Origin: CAZEHS01 sp964424355
GTDB lineage: Bacteria; Bacillota; Clostridia; Peptostreptococcales; Acidaminobacteraceae
Length of the DNA: 64,000 nucleotides
Direction of reading: 5' to 3'
Assembly: GCA_964424355.1 (NCBI GenBank)
Contig: CAYRIO010000004.1
Coordinates: forward strand, 124,001 to 188,000
Positions 51,337-59,889 of the stretch are shown in pieces; the first letter of the stretch is position 1; each line of letters starts with the position of its first letter. The notes under the pieces are model-generated. The model was not told the DNA's origin and ran no database searches. It was given only the letters and a program-made list of their open reading frames with translations. The translations under genes and the position numbers were made by a program.

Positions 51337-51354
51337 AAAATTTTGCGAAATCTC

Positions 51355-51576
51355 TTACCGATGTTCTTCTCTGAATTCCACTTCATCCTCCCAAAGTCGT
51401 CGTTCTACATTCTTGAGCAGTTCCGTCGACCGATCACTGCTGCGCACCGTCTTCATCATCTCTTTTTCGCTTCTGGTGAATATATGACGGTCTATATCGG
51501 TACTGCCACAGGCCGCTTCAAGGATTTTCTTTTCCTCCTTCAGCTGGATGATTTCGTTTAGAAGGTCTTTTCTCAT
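51355..51576 (-). CDS. Small hypothetical protein with helical, charged sequence
   Basis: A 73-residue soluble protein. It begins MRKDLLNEIIQLKEEKKILEAACG and is rich in Glu, Lys and Arg, so it is probably two helices forming a coiled coil. No Cys motif or known domain is visible. GGAGG seven bases before the ATG at 51576 is a strong RBS. I do not recognise a family. It stands alone between two convergent or divergent neighbours and could equally be an unassigned antitoxin-like or scaffold peptide. Confidence 0.55.
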   Translation of the reverse strand: MRKDLLNEIIQLKEEKKILEAACGSTDIDRHIFTRSEKEMMKTVRSSDRSTELLKNVERRLWEDEVEFREEHR

Positions 51577-51685
51577 AAACTCACCTCCAATCGCCTTTCA
51601 TCTGCATAATATATATACCCATATTCTGAGGCATCCCATCAAAATAATTCTGGAATCCCCAGGATTTATCGCTTCCATCTGAAAA

Positions 51686-51730
51686 AAAAATGGCTACATC
51701 ACATTTTTTACGGTGAGTGCAGCCATTTTT
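51686..51730 (-). terminator. Terminator after the two-helix membrane protein gene
   Basis: A 10-bp stem (51686-51695 with 51721-51730) and an inner CATCAC/GTGAG-type element; nine A to its left give a T9 run leftward. It lies a few bases past the stop at 51737. Confidence 0.8.
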
Positions 51731-51736
51731 ACATGA

Positions 51737-52201
51737 TTAGGATTTAATCATCCCATTGCTATTCAATTGAATATCGATTCCCAGACCTGTGATGACCGAC
51801 TGCCTGATGGCAATCCCCTTGATCCGTTTCGCTTTCATATACCGGATCAGGTCACCGGCCAAGCCTTCAAAGTTCTCAATCTGGGGTCGAAGCAGATACC
51901 GTTTGCGTCCACTCCCTTTGAGCAGAATCCAGAGCGTGTGGTCGTTAACCCGGCTGATGCTCTCCAGGTCCTCCCACTTCATGCAGTATTTCGTCCTCAC
52001 CTTGGATCGCTCCAGAAGGCCTGTCTCATCAATGATGAATTCAGCCATGCTGGCATGGACCAGCTGAAACAAAAGCGGCAGGATACATAGGATCATCAGG
52101 ATCCGCAAGGGCCAGGATGGTGCCAGCGCCGCCAACAGCAGACAGGGTATAGAAAACACCCCGGTCAAAACCAGATACTTTCGAGAATACTTATAAACCA
52201 C
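51737..52201 (-). CDS. Small membrane protein with a PH-like domain
   Basis: A 154-residue protein. Two hydrophobic segments (about 10-30 and 33-52, YLVLTGVFSIPCLLLAAL and LRILMILCILPLLFQLVHA) are followed by a beta-rich region: EFIIDETGLLERSKVRTKYCMKWEDLESISRV, which fits bacterial PH-like (DUF-type bPH) domains facing the cytoplasm. Function unknown. It is transcribed alone. Confidence 0.65.
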   Translation of the reverse strand: MVYKYSRKYLVLTGVFSIPCLLLAALAPSWPLRILMILCILPLLFQLVHASMAEFIIDETGLLERSKVRTKYCMKWEDLESISRVNDHTLWILLKGSGRKRYLLRPQIENFEGLAGDLIRYMKAKRIKGIAIRQSVITGLGIDIQLNSNGMIKS

Positions 52202-52304
52202 GTCAAATCCCCCTGCTTAATCATAGAATGAATACGCTTCATTATAACACATCCGGCTGGTTTCCTGCTTTCATAAACAAAATGCAGGTCCTGATTTAGA
52301 AGGC

Positions 52305-53171
52305 TCACTGCGTGGCCCATACCCCCAAACGGTTCTTTTCTGCCGCTTTTTCGGCATCTTCAAATTGGGCTGCAAACTTAATATCGGGAGGATAAACCAC
52401 CGCGTAGGCGTAGCCTTCTTCCAACAGCAGCCGGTTGAACAGCACGCCATCCTCCAGGTAGACATAGCGCAGCAACCTGCCGTATTTATCCGTTTCAGAG
52501 ATGTCTTTTTCCAAATAAACCGTCTCATGGTCCAGCATTTCGTTTGTGAACGCACTGGCTTCTTCACCAAAATACTCTGGTTTGGTATATGGCCCCTTGA
52601 TTTCCGGGGTGTCCACGCCGATCATCCTTACTTTTTCCCCTGATTCAATCACAATCGTATCGCCGTCAATCACATATTTCACGGTAGTCTTTTCCAGACC
52701 AGCCAAAGCACGGGGGGTGATCACCGTGGTTTTTTTTGAAGAATCAACTATGACGGATTGAGAATACTGATTCCAGGCGACCGATGCCCCATAGGCTTCC
52801 AATACGGCCCTGATTGGCAGATAGGTTCTCCCATCGCGAATTTGTGCAGCGGTGTCATTCGGTTTTTCAGCCCCATTGATCAGAATATACGGCTTGCCAA
52901 TCGGGACCTTAACGACAATTCCATTCTTTTCTGCTATGGCCATTTTATCCGTCTGATCCCATTGAACCACACAACCGAATTGCTCCAAAACCACTCTGAA
53001 TGGCACCTGTGTCCGTGCGTGGGCATCAATGAACGGCGCACCGGTTTTCGCATCGAAAACAACCTCCACGTTGTCCATGAGGACACTGATTCCCTGAGCA
53101 CAAGAAAATTTCGCCGCCAGTATGAAGAGTATCAGAATTGGCAGCACCAACATGATCTTGGACTTTCTCAT
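52305..53171 (-). CDS. Secreted thermonuclease-type nuclease with copper amine oxidase-like N-domain
   Basis: A 288-residue exported protein. A signal peptide (about 1-27) precedes two copper-amine-oxidase N-domain-like modules (about 30-150) with TQVPFRVVLEQFGC and RTYLPIRAVLEAYGASVAWN, usually wall- or substrate-binding. The C-terminus is a Staphylococcal nuclease domain (about 160-285): VIDGDTIVI, VRMIGVDTPE (Arg), FGEEASAF (Glu) and DKYGRLLRYVYLEDG (Arg), so all catalytic residues seem present. It hydrolyses DNA and RNA with Ca2+ outside the cell. The ATG at 53171 has GGAG nine bases upstream. It follows the PocR kinase gene by 29 bases. Confidence 0.92.
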   Translation of the reverse strand: MRKSKIMLVLPILILFILAAKFSCAQGISVLMDNVEVVFDAKTGAPFIDAHARTQVPFRVVLEQFGCVVQWDQTDKMAIAEKNGIVVKVPIGKPYILINGAEKPNDTAAQIRDGRTYLPIRAVLEAYGASVAWNQYSQSVIVDSSKKTTVITPRALAGLEKTTVKYVIDGDTIVIESGEKVRMIGVDTPEIKGPYTKPEYFGEEASAFTNEMLDHETVYLEKDISETDKYGRLLRYVYLEDGVLFNRLLLEEGYAYAVVYPPDIKFAAQFEDAEKAAEKNRLGVWATQ

Positions 53172-53200
53172 CCTTTTCAACTCCTTAATCGAGGTTCCTG

Positions 53201-55087
53201 TCACTCCCCATAAATATCAGGCAATGTGATGATAAACTCTGAACCTTTGCCTGGCTCACTGAAACATTTGATTTCACCGCCAAGCTTTTGTGTAACGATA
53301 TTATAGACCAAATGCAGTCCTAATCCGGTTCCGCCCTCGGCACCTCTTTTTGTGGTGAAGAACGGATCATAGATATGTTCGAGCACATCTTGCGTCATGC
53401 CCTTCCCATTATCACTGTAAGTCAGCGTGTAAAAATCCCCAAACTTGTCCACTTGAATCCGCATGATGCCGGAAAACTCTGCCTCGAATCCGTGCTTGAT
53501 TGAATTCGTGATAAAATTAGTGATCATTTGCGCAAATTCTCCGGGACAGCTGATCATTTCTAAATTATCCGGGCATATAAGAATCACCTGATGGGGCTTG
53601 TTCCTCAACAGAGGATCCAGGCTGAGGATGAGTTCCTCCAAATACGCCTTCACATTGAACCGCCGCTTGCTTTCATGGGTCTGATCTACAGAAATCTGTT
53701 TGAAACTGCGTATGAGCAGATCCGCTCGTTCAAGATTTGCGACCGTTTTATGGATGAACAGTGCAGCCTCTGCGATGAATTCTTCAAATTCTGCTTTTCT
53801 GAGGGTGCCGTCTCTCAATTTCTTATTGATCTGTTTCAGCTCCAGTTGCACATAGGATACACCGGTAACGGCAATCCCAATCGGAGTGCTGATCTCATGG
53901 GACATCCCCGCAACCAATCGCCCCAGGGCTGCCATTTTTTCAGAGTGCAGCAGCTGCTGTTGGGTCTTTTTCAATCGGTCCAAGGTAGAAACCAATTCAT
54001 CGTTCATCGCCATCAGCTCTTGATTCAAGGCCATCAACTCAGATGTCCGTTCCTCAACCTTCAGCTCCAGCTGAGTGTGCCCCACCCGTAGCGTCTCCTC
54101 CGCCTGTTTGCGCTCAGAAATGTCCAGAATCACCCCGATCAACCCAGCAACCTGTCCCTCGGCATTTGTGAACACAGCCTTGTTGAACACCACATCGTGC
54201 CGCGTTCCATCTGCGTAAAGAACGGATGCTTCATAGCTCTGAATCCCTTGATTATCCAACAACGCCCGGTCAGACTGATCATAAACCGCTGCCAATTCTG
54301 CCGGTGCAATATCGTATGCGGTTTTTCCAATGAATTGATCTTGCTTCATCCCGATATAATCCTCGAATGCCTTGTTGCCTCCGATATACATGCGTGCTTC
54401 GTTCTTATAGAAGATTGGGGACGGAACCGCATCCATCAATACCCGTTGGAAAGACATCGCATTCTCCAGTTCTGACAGGGACCTGTTCAGTTGGATATTA
54501 CTCAAGCTGAGCATCGAGAGTATATTGGCCAGTTTCGAATAAAAGTTCATCGCAGTTTGAACAACCTCATGACTGAAGCGGGGCACACGATCCAGAGCTG
54601 CGAGATACTCCTGTTCATCGAATCCGTACCGCTTTGCCTGGCTCTTGAAAAATGAATAGTCCGTATTCTCACCCTCGAACATGAGCTGCCCCAGGAAAAT
54701 ATGACCAAGGCGTTTTCCGCCGATCAGTATAGGTGTCGCAATGTCCCACATGTTGTTTTTGCACTTATACTGCTTGAATTCACCTGGGAGGATGCCAGCC
54801 GTCAGTTCGAAATCACTTTCAAGACAGTTCTTGCAGGTTTCGGGATGAATCCGGTGAAAATTCACACAGATATCCTGCCAGCCTTTGGCAACCAATACCT
54901 TGCCCTTGATGTCCAGGATTCCTACCGGAATCCCCGTCAGTTTATAAAAATCATCCATCAACGACTGGAACATCTGACAATCGATGATATCACCCAGCTC
55001 CAGGTCCCCATCGTCCCTGGCTGAAGCCACGATGTACGGTTCATTGACCGGTATCTGCTGTGCAGTGTCCTTAGGGATTGGTTTCAT
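53201..55087 (-). CDS. Sensor histidine kinase with PocR domain
   Basis: A 628-residue cytoplasmic kinase. A PocR sensory domain (about 35-200) includes FYKLTGIPVGILDIKG, Cys-containing CKNCLESD near 95 and YKCKNNMWDIATPI near 115. A PAS domain (about 215-330) follows, then a coiled coil and the HisKA-like segment with the acceptor His in AGMSHEISTPIGIA near 405. A HATPase domain (about 505-625) has FITNSIKHG, YSDNGKGM and EGGTGLGLHLV. PocR domains bind 1,2-propanediol or related ligands. No response regulator is near. Its kinase region matches the 37908 kinase. Confidence 0.92.
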   Translation of the reverse strand: MKPIPKDTAQQIPVNEPYIVASARDDGDLELGDIIDCQMFQSLMDDFYKLTGIPVGILDIKGKVLVAKGWQDICVNFHRIHPETCKNCLESDFELTAGILPGEFKQYKCKNNMWDIATPILIGGKRLGHIFLGQLMFEGENTDYSFFKSQAKRYGFDEQEYLAALDRVPRFSHEVVQTAMNFYSKLANILSMLSLSNIQLNRSLSELENAMSFQRVLMDAVPSPIFYKNEARMYIGGNKAFEDYIGMKQDQFIGKTAYDIAPAELAAVYDQSDRALLDNQGIQSYEASVLYADGTRHDVVFNKAVFTNAEGQVAGLIGVILDISERKQAEETLRVGHTQLELKVEERTSELMALNQELMAMNDELVSTLDRLKKTQQQLLHSEKMAALGRLVAGMSHEISTPIGIAVTGVSYVQLELKQINKKLRDGTLRKAEFEEFIAEAALFIHKTVANLERADLLIRSFKQISVDQTHESKRRFNVKAYLEELILSLDPLLRNKPHQVILICPDNLEMISCPGEFAQMITNFITNSIKHGFEAEFSGIMRIQVDKFGDFYTLTYSDNGKGMTQDVLEHIYDPFFTTKRGAEGGTGLGLHLVYNIVTQKLGGEIKCFSEPGKGSEFIITLPDIYGE

Positions 55088-55210
55088 TAATTTCCGCTCC
55101 TTACATGCTCCATGTGATCCTGCCTCCGCCGATGAAACCGATTTATCGTGGCATATCGCCGCTATTCAATACAAAGCCTGCGGTTCAACACATTCCTGAG
55201 ATGTGCCTAT

Positions 55211-55240
55211 ATCATACCCTGCCCCAGCAAATTTAATCAA
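55211..55240 (-). promoter_or_regulatory. Possible promoter of the PocR kinase gene
   Basis: On the minus strand TTGATT (55235-55240) and TATGAT (55211-55216) are 18 bases apart, about 125 bases from the kinase start. The spacing is one base long of ideal. Confidence 0.4.
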
Positions 55241-55271
55241 ACTGGAAAAGAGCACTCGGGCCGCCCCAGTA

Positions 55272-55300
55272 TTGACAGCAAGGTGTGAAAATGTTAACAT
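55272..55300 (+). promoter_or_regulatory. Promoter of the feo1 operon
   Basis: TTGACA (55272-55277) and TAACAT (55295-55300) are exactly 17 bases apart, with transcription expected near 55307. The first Fur box starts within a few bases of that point, so Fur-Fe2+ would block initiation or clearance. Confidence 0.7.
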
Positions 55301-55309
55301 CGCATTACG

Positions 55310-55324
55310 TGATAATGATTATCA
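55310..55324 (+). promoter_or_regulatory. Fur box 1 of feo1 (consensus)
   Basis: TGATAATGATTATCA matches the 7-1-7 Fur consensus at every position. It overlaps the expected transcription start of the promoter at 55272-55300. Confidence 0.9.
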
Positions 55325-55339
55325 ATAGCAACGCCGCCG

Positions 55340-55363
55340 AGCTTCTCCCTCAGAAGCTTTTTT
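55340..55363 (+). terminator. Intrinsic terminator-like hairpin in the feo1 leader
   Basis: A 7-bp perfect stem (55340-55346 with 55352-55358), loop CCCTC, then six T (55358-55363). It lies downstream of the promoter and Fur box 1 and upstream of Fur box 2, with no rightward gene before it, so it can only act on the feo1 transcript. Confidence 0.7.
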
Positions 55364-55375
55364 CAAGACCACTAT

Positions 55376-55390
55376 TGATAACGTTTATCA
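55376..55390 (+). promoter_or_regulatory. Fur box 2 of feo1
   Basis: TGATAACGTTTATCA is a 7-1-7 repeat with one mismatch between arms, 66 bp from Fur box 1. It lies 23 bases before the DUF2325 start, past the hairpin. Confidence 0.8.
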
Positions 55391-55412
55391 TTTAACGGAT
55401 CGGGAGGCATCT

Positions 55413-55715
55413 ATGAGCATTATCATCATTGGCGGTCATGATAAGATGGTGACTCGCTATCGCGAAATGTGTGAGAAAAGAGGACACCAAGCAAAGGTCT
55501 ATACCCAGCATTCTGCTCAGTTTGAAAAAGTGATGGGACAACCGGACGTGATTATTCTGTTCACGGAAAAAGTGGCCCATAAAATGGTTACAGTGGTTGT
55601 ACAGAAGGCAAAACGGAATAGGATTCCAATCCTTAGAAGCCATTCCAGCAGTGCTACGTCCTTGGACAATCTCTTAAACCAGCTTACACGCACGGAAAAC
55701 GGATCAACGGCTTGA
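55413..55715 (+). CDS. DUF2325 protein, first gene of the feo1 operon
   Basis: A 100-residue alpha/beta protein of the DUF2325 family: MSIIIIGGHDKMVTRYREMCEKRG, VMGQPDVIILFTEKVAHKM and a helix-rich C-terminus with RNRIPILRSHSSSATSL. DUF2325 proteins are small Rossmann-like folds often found with iron-transport genes, but their role is not known. GGGAGG six bases before the ATG supports the start. The Fur boxes just upstream make it iron-regulated. It is 29 bases before flavodoxin. Confidence 0.85.
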   Translation: MSIIIIGGHDKMVTRYREMCEKRGHQAKVYTQHSAQFEKVMGQPDVIILFTEKVAHKMVTVVVQKAKRNRIPILRSHSSSATSLDNLLNQLTRTENGSTA

Positions 55716-55744
55716 ACAACTACAACAAACACAGGAGGCAAGGT

Positions 55745-56176
55745 ATGAAGAAAGTTATGATTGTCTATTGGAGCGGCAGCGGCAATACCCGTATGATGGC
55801 AGAGGCAATTGCAGAGGGCGCTGGAAGCGCTGATTCTGAGGTTACAATGCTGGATGTTGCAGATACATGCGTGGATCAGATTTTGGAGGCCGAAGCTATT
55901 GCCCTGGGATGCCCTTCCATGGGGTGTGAAGTCCTTGAGGAATCCATGATGGAGCCCTTCGTTACGTCCCTGGAGCAGCATAATCTGGCCGGAAAGCCCA
56001 TGGTCCTCTTTGGTTCTTACGATTGGGGCGACGGCCAGTGGATGCGGGACTGGGACGCAAGGATGAAGAACACCGGCGCTACGCTGTTCACTGAAGGCTT
56101 GATCCTTCAGAACACGCCGGATGCTGCCGGGCTCGACATGTGTCGGGATCTCGGAATCCGACTGGCAGGCGTATAA
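55745..56176 (+). CDS. Flavodoxin
   Basis: A 143-residue flavodoxin. YWSGSGNTRMMAEAIAEGAG near residue 7-26 is the FMN phosphate loop, LGCPSMGCEVLEE near 59-71 and FGSYDWGDGQWM near 90-101 are the two isoalloxazine loops. It carries low-potential electrons in place of ferredoxin when iron is scarce, which fits its position in a Fur-boxed feo operon. The ATG at 55745 has GGAGG six bases upstream; the frame is open 11 codons earlier but overlaps the DUF2325 gene. Confidence 0.94.
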   Translation: MKKVMIVYWSGSGNTRMMAEAIAEGAGSADSEVTMLDVADTCVDQILEAEAIALGCPSMGCEVLEESMMEPFVTSLEQHNLAGKPMVLFGSYDWGDGQWMRDWDARMKNTGATLFTEGLILQNTPDAAGLDMCRDLGIRLAGV

Positions 56177-56179
56177 ACG

Positions 56180-56875
56180 ATGGATAACCGTACCTGCTTA
56201 GGAGGAAAAGGAAATCCTGAATTTTTCTTTCTGATTGATACACTGCCGGATAAGGATCGCCTTTATGCTGTCATGGCTTACAACACCGCCGCGACGCTGA
56301 TGCATATGAAACCTGCTAACCTCTTGTCATTCACCAATAGCGGATACAATCTGCTCTCCTCCTGGCGACGGTACGGCGAGGAAATCTGTCTTCAACTGGG
56401 CCTGCGGGCCATGGAGCTATGCACGAAGCCTGGCAGTGCTGTCGTACTCTTCTATACCCCGCATGCCCTTGAAGAAGCCGTTCGCGGTGTAGAAGAATCG
56501 GCTTTTTTAGCTGAGGCAGGGTATCAGGCTGCAGCTCCCCTCTCTCAGCATTTGGGGAGGCTCCAGGCGCGTTTTCAAACCACCTGTCCCCATGAAATCG
56601 GAATTTTCTTGGGCATTCCTGTTCAGGATATCCAAGGCTTCATCCAACATGGGGGTCAAAACTGCAAGCTGTGCCGTTACTGGAAGGTTTACCACGATAC
56701 AAGCCGTGCGGAAGAATTGTTCTCTGCGTTCGATCACGCAAGGCACCACATAGAATCCTATTTGATACAACGCTTTTCCTCATCCTTAAAGAAGGAATCC
56801 GCGCAGCAAAATACTTATTTGGTGAACCAATCAGGAGGAATGATTCAAGATGACAGATACGCTCAGAAATCTTAA
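56180..56875 (+). CDS. DUF3793 family protein
   Basis: A 231-residue soluble protein. HEIGIFLGIPVQDIQGFIQHGGQNCKLCRYWKVYHD near residue 140-175 is the hallmark of DUF3793, with a Cys pair in CKLC; N-terminal parts (residues 25-50 and 80-110) are less conserved. DUF3793 genes are common next to feo and flavodoxin genes in clostridia, and their role is unknown. It begins three bases after flavodoxin and overlaps FeoA by 26 bases, so it is translationally linked with both. Confidence 0.87.
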   Translation: MDNRTCLGGKGNPEFFFLIDTLPDKDRLYAVMAYNTAATLMHMKPANLLSFTNSGYNLLSSWRRYGEEICLQLGLRAMELCTKPGSAVVLFYTPHALEEAVRGVEESAFLAEAGYQAAAPLSQHLGRLQARFQTTCPHEIGIFLGIPVQDIQGFIQHGGQNCKLCRYWKVYHDTSRAEELFSAFDHARHHIESYLIQRFSSSLKKESAQQNTYLVNQSGGMIQDDRYAQKS

Positions 56876-57095
56876 TCCAGGAGATGAAGCCGTTGTGACC
56901 GCTATTCTTGGCAATGACCGCCAGCGGCTCACCGAAATGGGAATTACCGTGGGAACACACATTAAATTGCGCAGGGTCGCTCCCTTTGGTGACCCCAGAG
57001 AATTCGTGGTCAGGGGGTATTCGCTGCTGCTCGGGAATGACGATGCGGAAAATATCCTGATTGAGGGATCTCTGGGGGCAAGTGAGGACCAATGA
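56850..57095 (+). CDS. feoA: FeoA, ferrous iron transport protein A (feo1)
   Basis: An 81-residue SH3-fold protein. GDEAVVTAILGNDRQRLTEMGITVGTHIKLRRVAPFGDP near residue 9-47 and VVRGYSLLLGNDDAENILIE near 53-72 match FeoA. It is a small cytoplasmic partner that supports the FeoB transporter. Its start lies inside the end of DUF3793, and its stop overlaps feoB by four bases. Confidence 0.93.
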   Translation: MTDTLRNLNPGDEAVVTAILGNDRQRLTEMGITVGTHIKLRRVAPFGDPREFVVRGYSLLLGNDDAENILIEGSLGASEDQ

Positions 57096-59134
57096 GCTAT
57101 ACATTCGCATTAGGCGGCAATCCGAACAGCGGGAAAACCACGCTGTTCAACAGCATGACTGGCAGTACGCAACGGGTTGGAAACTGGCCGGGCGTAACCG
57201 TAGAAAAAAAAGAAGGCCGTGCCCGCTACGCGCACGACGATATCCGCATCGTGGACCTTCCCGGTGTCTATTCCCTCTCGCCTCACACGCTTGAAGAGAT
57301 TATTGCCCGGGATTATCTGTTGGAACAACGCCCGGATATTTTAATCAATATTGTAGACGCTACGAATATTGAACGGAATCTCTATCTGACGGTTCAACTG
57401 TTGGAAATGGGATTACCCATGGTTCTTGCCCTGAATATGATGGATGCGTTAAACCACAAAGGAGATCGGATTGACATTGACCTCCTCTCACGCCGCTTGG
57501 GAATCCCTGTGATTCCAACCTCTGCAAGAAATAAGAAAGGCATCCGGGAGGTTCTTGATGCCGCTGTTAGAGAAGCTCAGTCAAATACACCCGGCCAAAA
57601 CACCCCCCTCCTTCTTGATTATGGCAAAGAGATGGAAGATACCCTGGAGACCATCCAAGAACTGCTGGTTGGCACCGCAACTGCACAGGGGCTCGATAGC
57701 CGCTGGCTGGCGGTCCGAATGCTGGAAGGGGACGATCGGCTATCCGATAAGCTGGGGCTTTCTGCTGCAGTGCGAGCCCGAATCAGAAATATGCGGGTGT
57801 TGCTCGAACCCAACCTGGGCTGCGCCCCGGATTTGTTCATCGCTAATCTGCGCTACAGCTTCATCCGGTCAGTCATCAAAGACACTCTCGAGAAAAAAGC
57901 GCACTGGGCTCAGGATACCCTCTCCGACAAGGTTGACCGGATTGTCATGCATCCGGTATATGCTCTCCCGATCTTCGCCGGGCTCCTCCTTTTGATCTTT
58001 CATCTGACCTTTGGTCCAGTGGGCTCCTTGACGGTGACCGGCATGGATTATCTTTTCAATGAGCTCATGGCTGATTCAGCCCGGTCGCTGCTTATGTGGC
58101 TTCATCTCTCTCCCTGGCTGGTCACGCTGATGATCGACGGTCTGCTGGCCGGCATCTCCAGCATTCTGGTGTTTGTCCCCCAGATCATGCTGATGTTCTT
58201 TTTCCTTGCACTGCTGGAGGACAGCGGGTACATGGCAAGAGCCGCGTTCATCATGGACAGACCCCTCCGAAGACTGGGGATGAGTGGCAAATCATTCATC
58301 CCCATGATTATGGGCTTCGGCTGCAGCGTACCGGCCCTCATGGCGGCACGAACCCTGGAAAGCGAAACCGACCGCAGGCTCACGCTCATCGTGACGCCCT
58401 TCATGTCCTGTGGGGCACGGCTCCCTATCTACGCCCTTTTCTCCGCTGCATTCTTCCCGAACAACACAAGTCCTGTCATTCTGTCGATCTATTGCCTGGG
58501 AATCGGTGTAGCGGTTTTATCCGGCATGTTCCTTAAAAAAACCTTATTACGGGGCGAAACCAAAGTTTTCATAATGGAATTGCCACCGTATCGCATGCCA
58601 ACCGCCCGGGGTGTCGGCATGCAGCTGTGGAGCCGCGCCAATGGATTCATCCGCAAAGCCGGGACTATCATTTTTTCTGCTTCAGTCATCATCTGGTTTC
58701 TGCAGTCCTTTGATTTCACCCTGCGAATGGTATCAAACCCCGAATCCAGCATCCTGTGCTATCTGGGAAAAGTCATCGCCCCCGCCTTTGAACCCCTGGG
58801 TTTTGGCGACTGGCGGACATCCGTGGCCGTACTGACTGGTTTTGCGGCCAAGGAAGTGGTTGTCGCAACGATGGCAATCCTGCATGGCATCCGCGGAAGC
58901 AGCGATGCCGCTAGTCTGGGAATGGCGCTGCAGGGCATTTTCTCGCCTCTCAGCGCCTATGCATTCATGGTTTTCACCTTGCTTTATCTGCCTTGTGCAG
59001 CTGCTTTTGGAACCCTGCGCCGTGAAATGAACTCCTGGCCCTGGACACTCTTCGCCGTTATCTATCAGACCGGAGTTGCATGGGTGGCCGCATTCCTGAT
59101 TTATCAGGGAGGAACACTCCTTGGATTCAACTAA
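57092..59134 (+). CDS. feoB: FeoB, ferrous iron transporter (feo1)
   Basis: A 680-residue transporter. An N-terminal GTPase domain has GNPNSGKTTLFN (G1, residues 8-19), DLPGVYSL (G3, near 56) and NMMD (G4, near 116), followed by a helical GDI domain. The membrane part (about 270-675) has eight to ten helices with FFFLALLEDSGYMARAAF near 368 and MSCGARLPIY near 433, the Cys of which is thought to be in the pore. It imports Fe2+ using GTP. It is followed by HD-GYP after 44 bases and is part of the Fur-regulated transcript. Confidence 0.97.
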   Translation: MSYTFALGGNPNSGKTTLFNSMTGSTQRVGNWPGVTVEKKEGRARYAHDDIRIVDLPGVYSLSPHTLEEIIARDYLLEQRPDILINIVDATNIERNLYLTVQLLEMGLPMVLALNMMDALNHKGDRIDIDLLSRRLGIPVIPTSARNKKGIREVLDAAVREAQSNTPGQNTPLLLDYGKEMEDTLETIQELLVGTATAQGLDSRWLAVRMLEGDDRLSDKLGLSAAVRARIRNMRVLLEPNLGCAPDLFIANLRYSFIRSVIKDTLEKKAHWAQDTLSDKVDRIVMHPVYALPIFAGLLLLIFHLTFGPVGSLTVTGMDYLFNELMADSARSLLMWLHLSPWLVTLMIDGLLAGISSILVFVPQIMLMFFFLALLEDSGYMARAAFIMDRPLRRLGMSGKSFIPMIMGFGCSVPALMAARTLESETDRRLTLIVTPFMSCGARLPIYALFSAAFFPNNTSPVILSIYCLGIGVAVLSGMFLKKTLLRGETKVFIMELPPYRMPTARGVGMQLWSRANGFIRKAGTIIFSASVIIWFLQSFDFTLRMVSNPESSILCYLGKVIAPAFEPLGFGDWRTSVAVLTGFAAKEVVVATMAILHGIRGSSDAASLGMALQGIFSPLSAYAFMVFTLLYLPCAAAFGTLRREMNSWPWTLFAVIYQTGVAWVAAFLIYQGGTLLGFN

Positions 59135-59178
59135 GACTGCGCCCACTACCGGGATAAACAATCCCTCTGGAGGCTTCA

Positions 59179-59859
59179 ATGCTTGGCATATTGAAACGGA
59201 TTTTTGGACATACACCCTATCATGACATCATCGATTGCCTGGCAACAGCACTGGAAGCACGGGACCTCTATACGGCAGGACATTCCAACCGTGTAGGCGA
59301 TCTGACGTTTGATCTGACCAAAGCCATGGGGATTCGGGGAAATGCATTGAATGAAATCCACATCGCTGCACATCTTCACGACATTGGAAAAATAGGTGTC
59401 CCGGAGGCCGCCCTCAATAAGCGGGGAAAGCTATTGCCCCACGAATGGGCTCAGGTTCAGCAGCATCCTGAAATTGGCTGGCGCATCCTGGGCAAATCCC
59501 ATAATCTTCGCCGAATCGCCAATATCGTTCTCCACCATCATGAAAGCTGGAACGGCAAAGGTTACCCTCGGGGGCTCAGTCAGGATCAGATTCCTCTAGG
59601 CTCTCGAATCATCGCCCTGGCAGATTCCATTGATGCCATGACCTCTGACCGACCCTACCGGAAAGCCATGACCTGGGAACAGTGCTGGCTTGAGGTTGAA
59701 ACCAATAAAGGGATTCAATTTGATCCGGTCGTTGTTGAAGCCGCCGCAAAGCTTTGGACTCGCTGGCAGACCCGCTACCATAAGCACGGCTCACAGGAAC
59801 CCTTCCGGGAAAGAACCGATTTTGATGGCAAAGTAACCACCGATTCATTTACCGCCTAA
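59179..59859 (+). CDS. HD-GYP phosphodiesterase-type protein
   Basis: A 226-residue stand-alone HD-GYP protein. LHDIGKIGVPEAALNKRGKL near residue 67 and HHHESWNGKGYPRGLSQDQIPL near 116 are the intact HD and GYP signatures, so c-di-GMP hydrolysis is expected. It has no sensory domain, only a short N-terminal stretch. It lies 44 bases after feoB, so c-di-GMP turnover may be iron-linked, although it could have its own promoter. Confidence 0.9.
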   Translation: MLGILKRIFGHTPYHDIIDCLATALEARDLYTAGHSNRVGDLTFDLTKAMGIRGNALNEIHIAAHLHDIGKIGVPEAALNKRGKLLPHEWAQVQQHPEIGWRILGKSHNLRRIANIVLHHHESWNGKGYPRGLSQDQIPLGSRIIALADSIDAMTSDRPYRKAMTWEQCWLEVETNKGIQFDPVVVEAAAKLWTRWQTRYHKHGSQEPFRERTDFDGKVTTDSFTA

Positions 59860-59889
59860 AACCAATCACACTCAAACTGGAGACACTAC

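Larger units (their letters stand above)
55088..55412 (+). other. Divergent intergenic region with feo1 regulatory sites
   Basis: This 325-base region separates the divergent PocR kinase and the feo1 operon. It holds a minus-strand promoter, a plus-strand promoter, two Fur boxes and a terminator-like hairpin, all listed separately. The remainder (about 55090-55200) shows nothing clear. Confidence 0.6.
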
